A stretch of 64,000 nucleotides of DNA, from assembly GCA_021414365.1 (NCBI GenBank), contig JAIOOR010000006.1, positions 62,001 to 126,000 of the forward strand, written 5' to 3'. The position numbers and the translations under genes are program-made. This DNA comes from Nitrosarchaeum sp. Lineage in GTDB: Archaea; Thermoproteota; Nitrososphaeria; Nitrososphaerales; Nitrosopumilaceae. Shown here piece after piece: positions 18,593 to 27,118 of this stretch. The notes beneath the pieces are model-generated. The model was given only the letters and a program-made list of their open reading frames with translations, was not told where the DNA came from and made no database searches. Within the stretch, counting starts at the first letter, position 1, and the number at the start of each line of letters is the position of its first letter.

Positions 18593-19131
18593 CTTTCAAT
18601 AATTTTAAAGGCATGTTCAATCAATTCATCTTTTGTTAAATTGTTGTTAGAAATTGTTTCATCAGATAAGGCAATTGAATTTGAAATGCCAACGCCAATT
18701 TCTCTGTTATCTCTTTCTTCAAAATTTTCTTTTGTTTGTGGATCATCTGATCTGCCTCGATGTTTTAAGAATTGAAATCTTGTATCAATGGATGCATGAA
18801 TCGCAAGAAGTTTGACTACTCCATATTTACGTAAAACTTCTATTTCAGCATTTGATCTTATTCCGTCAATAATTATTACATTTGATTTTGAATTTGTAAT
18901 TTGTGGTACTACTAATTCTGCTACTGCGCCTTGGCCATTTTTCTCTCGTAATTCCAGCATTAGTTTACCAAGATTAGGTCCGGATGGTTCAAGATTTCTG
19001 TTTTTAGCTTCTTCTCTTACTACATTTCCCATGTTAATTATTTTATAACCTTTGTATTTTAGACCATCAGCAATTGTTGATTTACCTGCTCCAGGCATAC
19101 CAGTTAAGCATACAATTAGTTTTGTCAACAT
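18580..19131 (-). CDS. UPF0200 family P-loop nucleotide kinase
   Basis: A 183-residue P-loop protein with Walker A GMPGAGKST at residues 11-19 and an adenylate/dephospho-CoA kinase-like layout: MGNVVREEA, IIDGIRSNAEIEVL for the NMP side, and a lid-like RGRSDDPQTKENFEERD. This is the archaeal UPF0200 family, whose substrate is not known. It is translated together with the UPF0201 gene downstream, which overlaps its end. Confidence 0.88.
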   Translation of the reverse strand: MLTKLIVCLTGMPGAGKSTIADGLKYKGYKIINMGNVVREEAKNRNLEPSGPNLGKLMLELREKNGQGAVAELVVPQITNSKSNVIIIDGIRSNAEIEVLRKYGVVKLLAIHASIDTRFQFLKHRGRSDDPQTKENFEERDNREIGVGISNSIALSDETISNNNLTKDELIEHAFKIIESWIE

Positions 19132-19202
19132 TAGAAGAAAAATCTGGCTGGTCTATGAAGCTACCGGAAATTATTATAAAACATAATTAAAACAAAAACA
19201 TA

Positions 19203-19745
19203 ATGCGAGTTTTTGTAGCAATTGAAATATCATCTGACAAAATAATTAATTCAATTTCTAAATTTCAATCTGAAATTAACATTAGTGCTAAACCTATAGA
19301 ACCTCAGAATCTTCATTTTACATTACAATTTTTGGGTGAAATATCAGAAGATATGGTTAAGAGAGTAATGATTGCATTGAATTCTGTTAAATTCTCAAAT
19401 TTTATTGTAAATTTGAAAGGTATTGGTGTTTTTCCTACATTAAAATTTCCAAAGATTATTTGGATTGGAACTGATGAAAATGGGGGGAATTTATTGATAG
19501 AATTAGCAAAAAAAGTAGAAAATACATTAACACCATTAGGTTTTACCATCGATAAACCGTTTAAACCTCATATCACAGTGTTTAGAATTAAAAATAAGAT
19601 TGGAGATATTGGTAAAGAAATGGATAAATTCAAATTAATTGATTTTGGTATGCAAGAAATTACAGGATTCAAACTTAAACAAAGTATCCTTAGTTCAAAA
19701 GGTCCAGTTTATTCTGATTTGATGGAGATAAAGTCTTCATTATGA
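19203..19745 (+). CDS. thpR: RNA 2',3'-cyclic phosphodiesterase (2'-5' RNA ligase family)
   Basis: A 180-residue 2H phosphoesterase. The two HxTx motifs are HFTLQFLG (about residues 43-50) and HITVFR (about 124-129). It opens cyclic 2',3'-phosphates or joins RNA by 2'-5' links in vitro. It overlaps the cca gene downstream by four bases, and the thpR-cca pairing is common in archaea. Confidence 0.93.
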   Translation: MRVFVAIEISSDKIINSISKFQSEINISAKPIEPQNLHFTLQFLGEISEDMVKRVMIALNSVKFSNFIVNLKGIGVFPTLKFPKIIWIGTDENGGNLLIELAKKVENTLTPLGFTIDKPFKPHITVFRIKNKIGDIGKEMDKFKLIDFGMQEITGFKLKQSILSSKGPVYSDLMEIKSSL

Positions 19746-21073
19746 AACAAATAATATCTAAAATTGAAAAATCTGTTATACCATCTAAAAATACAATAAA
19801 ATTAAAAAAACAAATTGCCGATGAAGCTTTTACTTTAGTTAAAAATCAAATTAATAATTATTCTGAGATAGTAGGACTAGAATTTGGTGGGTCTTATGCT
19901 AAAGATACTTGGCTATCAAAAGAAGCAGATATTGATATTTTTATCAAATTTAAAAAATCAGTTAATGATGAAAAATTTGTAGAGATTTCAAAAAAAATTG
20001 GATTTGATTCAATGAGAAAGTATAATCCTTATGTTAGATATTCTGAGCATCCTTATGTTGAAGCCAGAATAAATAAAACTAAAATAAACATAGTTCCTTG
20101 TTATGATGTAAATTTAGGAGAATGGAAAAGTTCTGCAGATAGATCACCTTTTCATACAAAATTCATGCAGAATACGCTTACTCCTAAGATGAAAAATGAA
20201 GTAAGAATTCTCAAAACATTTCTAAAATTAACTAAAATTTATGGTGCTGAAATCGCAAAACAAGGTTTTAGTGGATATGTATCAGAAGTTTTAATTTTAA
20301 ATTTTGGTAGTTTTGAAAATGTAATAAAATCAATTGCAAAAATTCAACAAAATCAAATAATTGGAAATACATCTAAAGTGTTTGAAACATCAATTGTAAT
20401 TATAGATCCTGTTGATAGTAATAGGAATTTAGCTGCTGCAATTTCTAATGAGAATATAGGAAAATTTGTTCTTGCTTGTAGATCTTTCCAAAAAAATCCC
20501 AGATTACAATTCTTTAGACCTAAAATATCAAAAACATCAAAAAAGAATTTAGAAAATGTTCTGGTGGTTAAATTTAATTTTAAAACAAGAAGTCCAGATA
20601 TAATTTGGGGACAAATTAAGAGAGCAGCAACATCTCTTGAAACCCAATTAGAATTAGGAGGTTTCAATGTTTTACGAAGTAAAACATATTCAGATGAGCA
20701 GAATAAAGCATATCTTTTTTTCCTTTTAGAATCAACTAAAATTGCAAAAAATTATTTGAAAAAAGGTCCAGAATTTTTTAGAGAAGATGATTGCAATAGT
20801 TTTATTTCAAAAAATATTACAAAAACTGAATTAATGTGGATTGGAGATGATAAAAAAATTAATTCTCTTGAAAAAAGGAAACATAATGAAGTAATTAAAT
20901 TTACAACAAATTTTCTAAAAAATAATCTCCAAACAGGCATTCCTAAAGGATTACAAAGTGATTTTAAGAAAGGATTCAAAGTTTTTATCGGTAGTAGAAA
21001 TTTAAGCAAATCAATTAAAGAGGCAATTTCAGATCTAATTTCAACTGATGGAAAGATCTTTTATTCCAATTAA
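19742..21073 (+). CDS. cca: Class I CCA-adding tRNA nucleotidyltransferase
   Basis: A 443-residue archaeal CCA enzyme. The nucleotidyltransferase signature is FGGSYAKDTWLSKEADIDIF (about residues 49-68), with the GS and the D-x-D metal pair. EARINKTKINIVPC provides the third acidic strand region, followed by the central and C-terminal tRNA-binding parts. Full length for the family. The C-terminal coding sequence overlaps the next ORF by 26 bases. Confidence 0.95.
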   Translation: MKQIISKIEKSVIPSKNTIKLKKQIADEAFTLVKNQINNYSEIVGLEFGGSYAKDTWLSKEADIDIFIKFKKSVNDEKFVEISKKIGFDSMRKYNPYVRYSEHPYVEARINKTKINIVPCYDVNLGEWKSSADRSPFHTKFMQNTLTPKMKNEVRILKTFLKLTKIYGAEIAKQGFSGYVSEVLILNFGSFENVIKSIAKIQQNQIIGNTSKVFETSIVIIDPVDSNRNLAAAISNENIGKFVLACRSFQKNPRLQFFRPKISKTSKKNLENVLVVKFNFKTRSPDIIWGQIKRAATSLETQLELGGFNVLRSKTYSDEQNKAYLFFLLESTKIAKNYLKKGPEFFREDDCNSFISKNITKTELMWIGDDKKINSLEKRKHNEVIKFTTNFLKNNLQTGIPKGLQSDFKKGFKVFIGSRNLSKSIKEAISDLISTDGKIFYSN

Positions 21074-21809
21074 GAAACTTGTAAAAGAACCATATTCAAA
21101 AATTATTGGTTATCCAAAAGCAACTTTACGTCAACTTAAATCAAGAATTTCAGAGTTAGAAAAATTAAAAATAAAATCAATATCATTTACTGGGCATACC
21201 ACAATTGGTAGTTTACAAATTTTAGGAAAAGGCTATGTAGGTGTAGTAGTTTTAGCAAAAAAAAGAAACAGTGTAATTGCATTAAAGATCAGAAGAATGG
21301 ATTCTCAAAGAAATGAAATGAAAAGTGAAGCAAAACTTCTTAGATTAGCAAATTCGGTAAATGTTGGACCAAAATTATACGATGTTAGCAAGAATTTTTT
21401 AATAATGGAGTATCTAGAAGGAGATAAAATCGAAGATTGGATTTTATCTCTTAAAGGTGTAGGGAGTACTAAGAAATTAAAATCAGTAGTTAGAACAATT
21501 TTAGAAGACTGTTATAGATTAGATCAGATAGGATTTGATCATGGTGAATTGAGTAGTATTTCAAAGCATGTAATTGTAGGAAAATCGAGATCATCTTTGA
21601 TCGATTTTGAAAGCTCAAGTGTTAATAGAAGAGTATCAAATGTAACGTCAATAACTCAGGCTATTTTTATTGGTTCAGGTATAGCTAAAAAAGTTCAGAG
21701 AATATACAAGATTCCTGAAAAACAAAAAATTATTGATGTTTTAAGAAAATACAAACAAGAGCAAACAAGAACAAGTTTTGATGATATTTTAAAGATCTTA
21801 AAGGTGTGA
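21048..21809 (+). CDS. Predicted serine/threonine protein kinase (COG2112-like)
   Basis: A 253-residue small protein-kinase-fold protein. The glycine loop is LGKGYVGVVVLA, the ATP lysine is in IALKIRR, and LIMEYLEGD is the hinge. The catalytic-loop position reads FDHGELS, with glutamate in place of the usual aspartate, and the metal-binding motif reads LIDFES rather than DFG. This matches the atypical archaeal COG2112/RIO-Bud32-like group. It overlaps cca, so it may act in tRNA or ribosome biology. Its activity is uncertain because of the altered catalytic loop. Confidence 0.75.
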   Translation: MERSFIPIKKLVKEPYSKIIGYPKATLRQLKSRISELEKLKIKSISFTGHTTIGSLQILGKGYVGVVVLAKKRNSVIALKIRRMDSQRNEMKSEAKLLRLANSVNVGPKLYDVSKNFLIMEYLEGDKIEDWILSLKGVGSTKKLKSVVRTILEDCYRLDQIGFDHGELSSISKHVIVGKSRSSLIDFESSSVNRRVSNVTSITQAIFIGSGIAKKVQRIYKIPEKQKIIDVLRKYKQEQTRTSFDDILKILKV

Positions 21810-21883
21810 TGGGGCCGGCAGGAATTGAACCTGCGACCACTAGTCCCCCAGACTAGTATCATACCAAGCTAGACTACGACCCC
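21810..21883 (-). tRNA. tRNA-Pro (GGG anticodon)
   Basis: On the minus strand a 74-base cloverleaf can be drawn. The acceptor GGGGTCG pairs with CGGCCCC with one T-G wobble. The anticodon stem CTAGT/ACTAG encloses the loop CTGGGGG, giving anticodon GGG for proline. The T arm contains GGTTCAATTCC. The discriminator is A and CCA is not encoded. No intron interrupts the anticodon loop. The gene lies directly after the kinase stop codon on the opposite strand. Confidence 0.93.
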
Positions 21884-21939
21884 TCATGAGAGAAGCACAA
21901 AATGAAATTATTAAATCGTCGGGTTATTATCTATAATTA

Positions 21940-22155
21940 ATGAAAATATGTAATATTTGTCACAGAATTTCTGCAACTGATCAAGATCATCTTGATTGTA
22001 TTCAAAAAATAAGAATAGAGAATGAAGATGAAAATTTTAAACAAAGTATTCCCGAAAAATTAGATTTATCAAAAGATTCTATAAATTTAGGTATTGAGGT
22101 AAGAGCTATTTTAGAACATCTTACAAAAAAAAATAAAAAAGAAGATTTATCATAG
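21940..22155 (+). CDS. Small zinc-knuckle-like hypothetical protein
   Basis: A 71-residue protein beginning MKICNICHRISATDQDHLDC, giving a CxxC pair followed by His and Cys that could form one zinc site. The rest is charged and helical (GIEVRAILEHLTKKNKKED). I do not recognise the family. Its 3' end overlaps the convergent oxidoreductase by six bases. Confidence 0.6.
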   Translation: MKICNICHRISATDQDHLDCIQKIRIENEDENFKQSIPEKLDLSKDSINLGIEVRAILEHLTKKNKKEDLS

Positions 22156-23298
22156 CCATTTTGTGAGTCGTTCTTTCTCAAAGCGTATCTTTTCATCAAG
22201 ATGTTCAGATGTGGATTCAGTTAGATTTGTTAATGGTTTTGTTCCAGAAAACATATCTACTTCAATTAAAGATGCTGTATTTCTTCCTGATTCAATAAAA
22301 CAACTTCCTTTTCCATCAAATAATGAAGATTCTTTTTTTGATTGAATTTTTGATATAATATTTTGTGCTGCAATTATTGCTTCTCCTTCAGCAAATACTC
22401 CTGCTTTTGGAACAGATGCAGTATCAGTAACTGCTAAAGTGGTAACATCTCCTACTGCAAATACATTTTCAAATGAAGTTTTACATTCTCTATCAATTGG
22501 AATAAAACCACCAGCTTTTGCTAATCCAGATTCATAAATTACTTTAGGTGCAATATGTGGAGGTATAGCAAGTAATAAATCAAAAAAAGCTTCTCCATTT
22601 TCAAAAATTAATTTATTTTTTTCTACTGTTTTTATTTTACATGAATCATGAAAAACAATGTTTTCAGAGTTTATCAATTCAAGAATTTTTTGACTAATTT
22701 CTACTCCAGCTACAGGTAATGTTACTGGAGCTGGACTATAGAAGTGAATTTGAATTGATTCTCTAACTCCTTCTTTTCTTAGCATTGAATCAACTAGTAA
22801 ACTAGCTTCAAATGGTGCAGGAGGACATTTGTAGGGCATTCCCATAATAGATATAACAATATTTCCAGATTTTATTTTTTTTAGTTTGTCACGAATTTCA
22901 ATTAGTTGATTATGATCATATAGATTCATTCCATGTTCAGATAAACCTAAAATTTTTTCAGGAGCTAACACAGCACCCATTGCAATAATTAGAAAATCAT
23001 ATGTTAGCACTTTAGTAGTAGTTTTAATGTATTTATTCTGAAGATCAATTTGTAGAATTTCTTCTTTTATAAAATCAATTTCTTTTTTTGCAAGTTCATT
23101 AAGTGAACCTATTGAATTTTCAAATGTTCTAGTTCCATTAATAATCCAAAGTTTGGCAAATCCTACCATGAACCAATCTTTTTTGTCAACAATTGTAATC
23201 TTAACTTGTGATGATGTAAGATTTTTTCTCATCTCATTTGCAGCTGATAGTCCTCCAAAACCTCCCCCAAGAATTATCACGTGAGGAATATCAGGCAA
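22150..23298 (-). CDS. NAD(P)/FAD-dependent oxidoreductase (sulfide:quinone reductase / NDH-2-like)
   Basis: A 382-residue flavoprotein with an N-terminal FAD loop ILGGGFGGLSAANEM, a mid-protein IAMGAVLAPE, and the C-terminal FAD contact VFAVGDVTTL. This is the layout of the sulfide:quinone reductase and type II NADH dehydrogenase group. The cysteine pair of true sulfide:quinone reductases is not obvious, so the substrate is open. It is followed after one base by a start of the SDR gene on the same strand upstream (23300), suggesting one transcript. Confidence 0.82.
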   Translation of the reverse strand: MPDIPHVIILGGGFGGLSAANEMRKNLTSSQVKITIVDKKDWFMVGFAKLWIINGTRTFENSIGSLNELAKKEIDFIKEEILQIDLQNKYIKTTTKVLTYDFLIIAMGAVLAPEKILGLSEHGMNLYDHNQLIEIRDKLKKIKSGNIVISIMGMPYKCPPAPFEASLLVDSMLRKEGVRESIQIHFYSPAPVTLPVAGVEISQKILELINSENIVFHDSCKIKTVEKNKLIFENGEAFFDLLLAIPPHIAPKVIYESGLAKAGGFIPIDRECKTSFENVFAVGDVTTLAVTDTASVPKAGVFAEGEAIIAAQNIISKIQSKKESSLFDGKGSCFIESGRNTASLIEVDMFSGTKPLTNLTESTSEHLDEKIRFEKERLTKWL

Positions 23299-23299
23299 T

Positions 23300-24040
23300 T
23301 TAACGATCTTGAGTAGTTGGTCTAATTAGAATTTCATTGACATTAACATGATTTGGTGATTCTACAGCATAAACAATAGCATTTGCAATGTCTTCAGCTT
23401 GTAAAGATTCCATCTTTTTAGCACTTTCAACAAATGTTTGTAATGATTCATCAGTAATTGTGTTTGTTAGTTCTGTTGCAACTACACCTGGTTCAATACA
23501 GGTTACACGAATGTTTTTTCGTACACTGAGTTCTTGTCTCAACCCTTCACTGAAAGCGGTAATGGCATGTTTTGTTGCACAATAAACACTTCCTGCAGGA
23601 AAAACTATTCTTCCAGCTACTGAAGAGATGTTAATTATATGACCGGATTTATTTTCAAGCATATTTGTAACAACTGCTCCAGTACAATATAGTACTCCTT
23701 TGATATTGACGTCTATCATTTGATCCCATTCATCAATCTTCAAATTTTTGAAAAAACTGAGAGGCATTAATCCAGCATTATTTACTAAGATATCCACTTT
23801 GCCCCATTTTTTCAAAACATTTTCAACAAAGGAATTACACTCATTTTTTTTGGTAACATCTAATTTTTGAGAATATACTTCTCCACCATTTTCTTTAATT
23901 ATTTTTTCTAATTTAGAAAGCATGTCAGTTCGTCTTGCACCTATTGCAACTTTTGCTCCTGCTTTTGAAAGAGCTAATGCTGTAGCGAAACCTATTCCAC
24001 TGCTTGCTCCAGTAATGATTGCTACTTTATTTGTAATCAT
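23300..24040 (-). CDS. Short-chain dehydrogenase/reductase
   Basis: A 246-residue classical SDR. TGASSGIGFATAL binds the cofactor, NNAGLMPLSF is the NNAG motif, serine in INISSVAG and the YCATK pair form the catalytic triad. The arginine in IGARRTD after beta-2 favours NADP(H). The C-terminal IANAIVYAVESPNHVNVNEILIRPT matches the YdfG/serine dehydrogenase-like subgroup. It precedes the FAD oxidoreductase gene with one base between them. Confidence 0.92.
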   Translation of the reverse strand: MITNKVAIITGASSGIGFATALALSKAGAKVAIGARRTDMLSKLEKIIKENGGEVYSQKLDVTKKNECNSFVENVLKKWGKVDILVNNAGLMPLSFFKNLKIDEWDQMIDVNIKGVLYCTGAVVTNMLENKSGHIINISSVAGRIVFPAGSVYCATKHAITAFSEGLRQELSVRKNIRVTCIEPGVVATELTNTITDESLQTFVESAKKMESLQAEDIANAIVYAVESPNHVNVNEILIRPTTQDR

Positions 24041-24162
24041 TAAAATTCACTTAATTATTTTTAATTTCAACATTGTAAAAACGTTTACTTGAGTTTTTTT
24101 AAAAAATATAATATGAAATTAGATGTTAGCTAGTTTATTAGAAGAAAAAATATAGAATAATT

Positions 24163-24390
24163 ATGAAGCCTGAAAAGTGTGCTTATTGCGGAGATATGGC
24201 AGATATGCCTTTTCAGTGTAATTATTGTAAGGATCCATTTTGTGCTGAACATAGACTTCCTGAAGAACATAGATGTGTAAAATTAACTCAAATCAGAGCT
24301 CGTAGATTTGGGGAGAAAAAAGTAATTAGAGATGGTGGACCAAACAAACAAAACGTATTCAAACGAATATTTCGAAGATTCAAAGATTGA
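24163..24390 (+). CDS. AN1-type zinc finger protein
   Basis: A 75-residue protein dominated by an AN1 finger: CAYCGDMADMPFQCNYCKDP followed by FCAEHRLPEEHRC, with the expected C2-C2-C-H-H-C spacing for two zinc ions. AN1 fingers in eukaryotes bind ubiquitin or proteasome partners. In archaea the role is unclear. The C-terminal tail is basic (RRFGEKK, KRIFRRFKD). Confidence 0.9.
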   Translation: MKPEKCAYCGDMADMPFQCNYCKDPFCAEHRLPEEHRCVKLTQIRARRFGEKKVIRDGGPNKQNVFKRIFRRFKD

Positions 24391-24394
24391 AAAT

Positions 24395-24679
24395 CTAATA
24401 TGGACTTTTGTCTGGAGATATTTTTGCACGTCTACCTTGATAAATTAATGCTAAAGCAAGTGCAAACATAACCATTGCAGTTAATGGAAAATTTTGAGGT
24501 GCAGGCAATACAAACCAATAGTAAATTCCAAATCCTATAGATACAACAGCTTGAGACCAAAGCTTAATCCATTTTGGAGCTTTAATGACTCTACTAATTG
24601 CTTCTACAATAAAGATGCCAATAACTGGATAAATTGTATAAAAAAGAAAATCTATAACGTCTACCCCTGTATGTGTCAT
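24395..24679 (-). CDS. Small three-helix membrane protein
   Basis: A 94-residue hypothetical membrane protein. Three hydrophobic segments are visible (about residues 10-27, 42-58 and 65-82), followed by a basic end YQGRRAKISPDKS. No family was recognised. It lies between the AN1 finger gene (convergent) and the GINS gene. Confidence 0.65.
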   Translation of the reverse strand: MTHTGVDVIDFLFYTIYPVIGIFIVEAISRVIKAPKWIKLWSQAVVSIGFGIYYWFVLPAPQNFPLTAMVMFALALALIYQGRRAKISPDKSPY

Positions 24680-24709
24680 AAATCAGAATAATTGAGGTAT
24701 AATTTCTAT

Positions 24710-25267
24710 CTAATCTTCCCAACGAACTTTGGTTGCTATATTTTTAGCAATTAATGCTTGGGCATTTTCATATGGTATTGTTGCAATATCCTCTATTTTG
24801 AAAGGCCCATATTTTTCTAAATCAGCTCCTATAATTTCATCAACTTCCTGGAGAAATCTAATTACAACGGTTTTGGTTTTGTGGTTTTGTGAAATTGATT
24901 CAAGAAATTTTGATTTTCCATTAATTGTTGCAGAGAGAATCATTTCAGTTCTTTCTCTTTGTTCCTCTTCTGCATCAAGGATGAATTTTTCTTCATCTAA
25001 AAGATTTTTAAAATCAATGTTATTTAATTTCGAGATTTTGTCTAATCTAATTTTAATTAAAAGTGATGTTAATTCTGTGGCTGTATTAATTATGGTTTCT
25101 TTGATTTTACTTTCTACTCCATCAAATTCTTGTTTTTTTAAGTCACCAATAAAATCTGAAAGATTTCTATAAAAATCAGGATCGATTTCTTGAATTGTAT
25201 CACTTTCAGTTTCTCGCAGTACTATATGGTGTAATTTGTTTAGATCGATTTCATTTGTTTCTGACAT
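24710..25267 (-). CDS. GINS complex subunit (Gins51/Sld5-like)
   Basis: A 185-residue protein. The N-terminal two thirds are helical (A domain: NLSDFIGDLKKQEFDGVESK and following). The last 55 residues form the small B domain, with RFLQEVDEIIGADLEKYGPF and IATIPYENAQALI matching the C-terminal B domain of archaeal Gins51. GINS links Cdc45/RecJ-like protein and MCM in the replicative helicase. It lies about 11 kb from the predicted origin and DNA polymerase D genes. Confidence 0.8.
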   Translation of the reverse strand: MSETNEIDLNKLHHIVLRETESDTIQEIDPDFYRNLSDFIGDLKKQEFDGVESKIKETIINTATELTSLLIKIRLDKISKLNNIDFKNLLDEEKFILDAEEEQRERTEMILSATINGKSKFLESISQNHKTKTVVIRFLQEVDEIIGADLEKYGPFKIEDIATIPYENAQALIAKNIATKVRWED

Positions 25268-25321
25268 TTCTTACCTAATCCTTAAATCTCGGATGTATTT
25301 GTGTTTGATTGAAGTATAAAA

Positions 25322-26782
25322 TTGCCCTATAAAGTTAGTCATGGAAAAGCACTCCAAGTTACATATTCCCCTGATGAAGTTTTTGCTAGAATTCAACATG
25401 AAGGAATTCAGTTCATTGATCTTCAATTCACTGGTCTTACTGGCCGTTTTCATCATACTACAATCTCAGCTATTACCTTTACACCTGAGCAAATGAGAGA
25501 TGGACTGCCAAAATTAGATGGATCATCTATAATTGGTTTTGCTGAAGTAGATGATTCAGATCTTATTTTGAAACCAGATCCCAATACTTTTGCCATTATT
25601 CCATGGATGACTGAAAATAAAACTGCTAGATTACTGTGTGATATCTATTGGGGTGGAAATAGAGGAAGATTATCAAGAGATCCTAGGGGAATATCACAGA
25701 GAGCTGAAGAGTATGTAAAAACTCAAGGATTTGATTATAGTGCATGGGGTCCAGAAGTAGAGTTTTTTGTTTTTGATAAAGTCCATTGGGATGTTTTAAC
25801 TCCTTACAAAGGACAATCTTATTCAATTGAATCAAAAGAGGCTCCATGGAATAATGAAGGTTCTGGATATCCCATGGGTCTTCAAGAGGGATACTATCCA
25901 AGTACGCCTTCAGATACTTTGACTCCATATAGAAATGAATGTGTTAACATATTGAATAATGATTTTGGCATATTATGCGATAATCATCATCATGAAGTTG
26001 CTACTGCTGGTCAATGTGAGATTGATATCAAATATGATTATATGACAAATGCTGCTGATGCTGCTCAGACTTACAAGTATGTAATAAAAAATGTAGCACA
26101 AAAATACGGAAAGGTTGCAACCATGATGCCAAAACCAATTGCGATGGATGCAGGTTCTGGTATGCATGTTAATGTAAGTTTATGGAAAGGAAAAGAGAAC
26201 ATGTTTTATGATCCTGATGATAAAGATGAATTAAGTCAAACTGCAAAATATTTTTGCGGTGGAATTATCAACCATGCAAAAGCATTATCTGCAATTTGCA
26301 ATCCTACTACTAACTCTTATCATAGACTTGTTCCAGGTTATGAAGCACCAGCGTATATTGCATGGAGTGCAGGAAATAGATCTGCAATAGTAAGAGTTCC
26401 TCAACATATGACAGGGAAAAATTATGCTAGTCTTAAGAGACTTGAATTTAGAGCTCCTGATCCTTCATCAAATCCATATCTTGTGTTTGCAGCTGTTACA
26501 GCAGCTGGAATGGATGGTGTTAAGAAAAAAATTGATCCTGGTGATCAAGTTCATGATGATATTTTTAAAATGACAAAATCAGATAGAGCTAAAAGAGGAA
26601 TAGGCGTACTACCAAAAAGTTTGGGTGAAGCACTTGATGAATTAGAAAGTGATAGAAAATTCCTTACTCCAATTTATACAAACGATGTAATTGATAAATT
26701 AATAGAGTTGGGAAAGAGAGATCAGCGTGAAATTTCTATTAGACCTCACCCACATGAATTTTACCTGTATTTTGATATCTAA
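25322..26782 (+). CDS. glnA: Glutamine synthetase type I
   Basis: A 486-residue glutamine synthetase, ATP-dependent ammonia assimilation into glutamate. Motifs present are VEFFVFD (metal site), DAGSGMHVNVSLW, the glutamate-site NRSAIVRVP and LEFRAPDPSSNPYL. Length fits GS-I without the extra insertion. The start codon is TTG at 25322. P-II proteins at 4448 and 58-59 kb are likely regulators. The last four bases overlap the convergent small membrane gene. Confidence 0.96.
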   Translation: MPYKVSHGKALQVTYSPDEVFARIQHEGIQFIDLQFTGLTGRFHHTTISAITFTPEQMRDGLPKLDGSSIIGFAEVDDSDLILKPDPNTFAIIPWMTENKTARLLCDIYWGGNRGRLSRDPRGISQRAEEYVKTQGFDYSAWGPEVEFFVFDKVHWDVLTPYKGQSYSIESKEAPWNNEGSGYPMGLQEGYYPSTPSDTLTPYRNECVNILNNDFGILCDNHHHEVATAGQCEIDIKYDYMTNAADAAQTYKYVIKNVAQKYGKVATMMPKPIAMDAGSGMHVNVSLWKGKENMFYDPDDKDELSQTAKYFCGGIINHAKALSAICNPTTNSYHRLVPGYEAPAYIAWSAGNRSAIVRVPQHMTGKNYASLKRLEFRAPDPSSNPYLVFAAVTAAGMDGVKKKIDPGDQVHDDIFKMTKSDRAKRGIGVLPKSLGEALDELESDRKFLTPIYTNDVIDKLIELGKRDQREISIRPHPHEFYLYFDI

Positions 26783-27057
26783 GATCTTCCAGTAATCTGA
26801 AAGATATAGAATAATGAAATAGCAATTAGTCCAAAACCTCCCCCAAGAAATAATCCACGTCTTTTCTCAGATATTGCTGATTTGTAAAGCAAAACACCGC
26901 CTGCAAGACCTACAAACAATACCATAGTTCCAAGAATTACAACATCAAAGCTTGTGTTAGAAATTAATGGATGAAAAAATCCTGAAAGTAGTACGAAAAA
27001 AGCTATCAAATAGATATACTTGAATCCTGAAATTAGTTTTAATGTTGTTTTATTCAA
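26779..27057 (-). CDS. Small three-helix membrane protein
   Basis: A 92-residue hypothetical protein with three membrane helices (about residues 14-28, 35-55 and 68-86) and basic ends. The GGGFGLIAISLFYIF helix is near the C-terminus. No family recognised. It sits convergent to glnA and upstream of nothing obvious on its strand, with thermosome on the same strand 61 bases away. Confidence 0.65.
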   Translation of the reverse strand: MNKTTLKLISGFKYIYLIAFFVLLSGFFHPLISNTSFDVVILGTMVLFVGLAGGVLLYKSAISEKRRGLFLGGGFGLIAISLFYIFQITGRS

Positions 27058-27118
27058 TGAAGTTCGTAAATTTGATTATCAAATAAACTTTTGAAAAATA
27101 ATTTGTTTTCAAAAAAAT

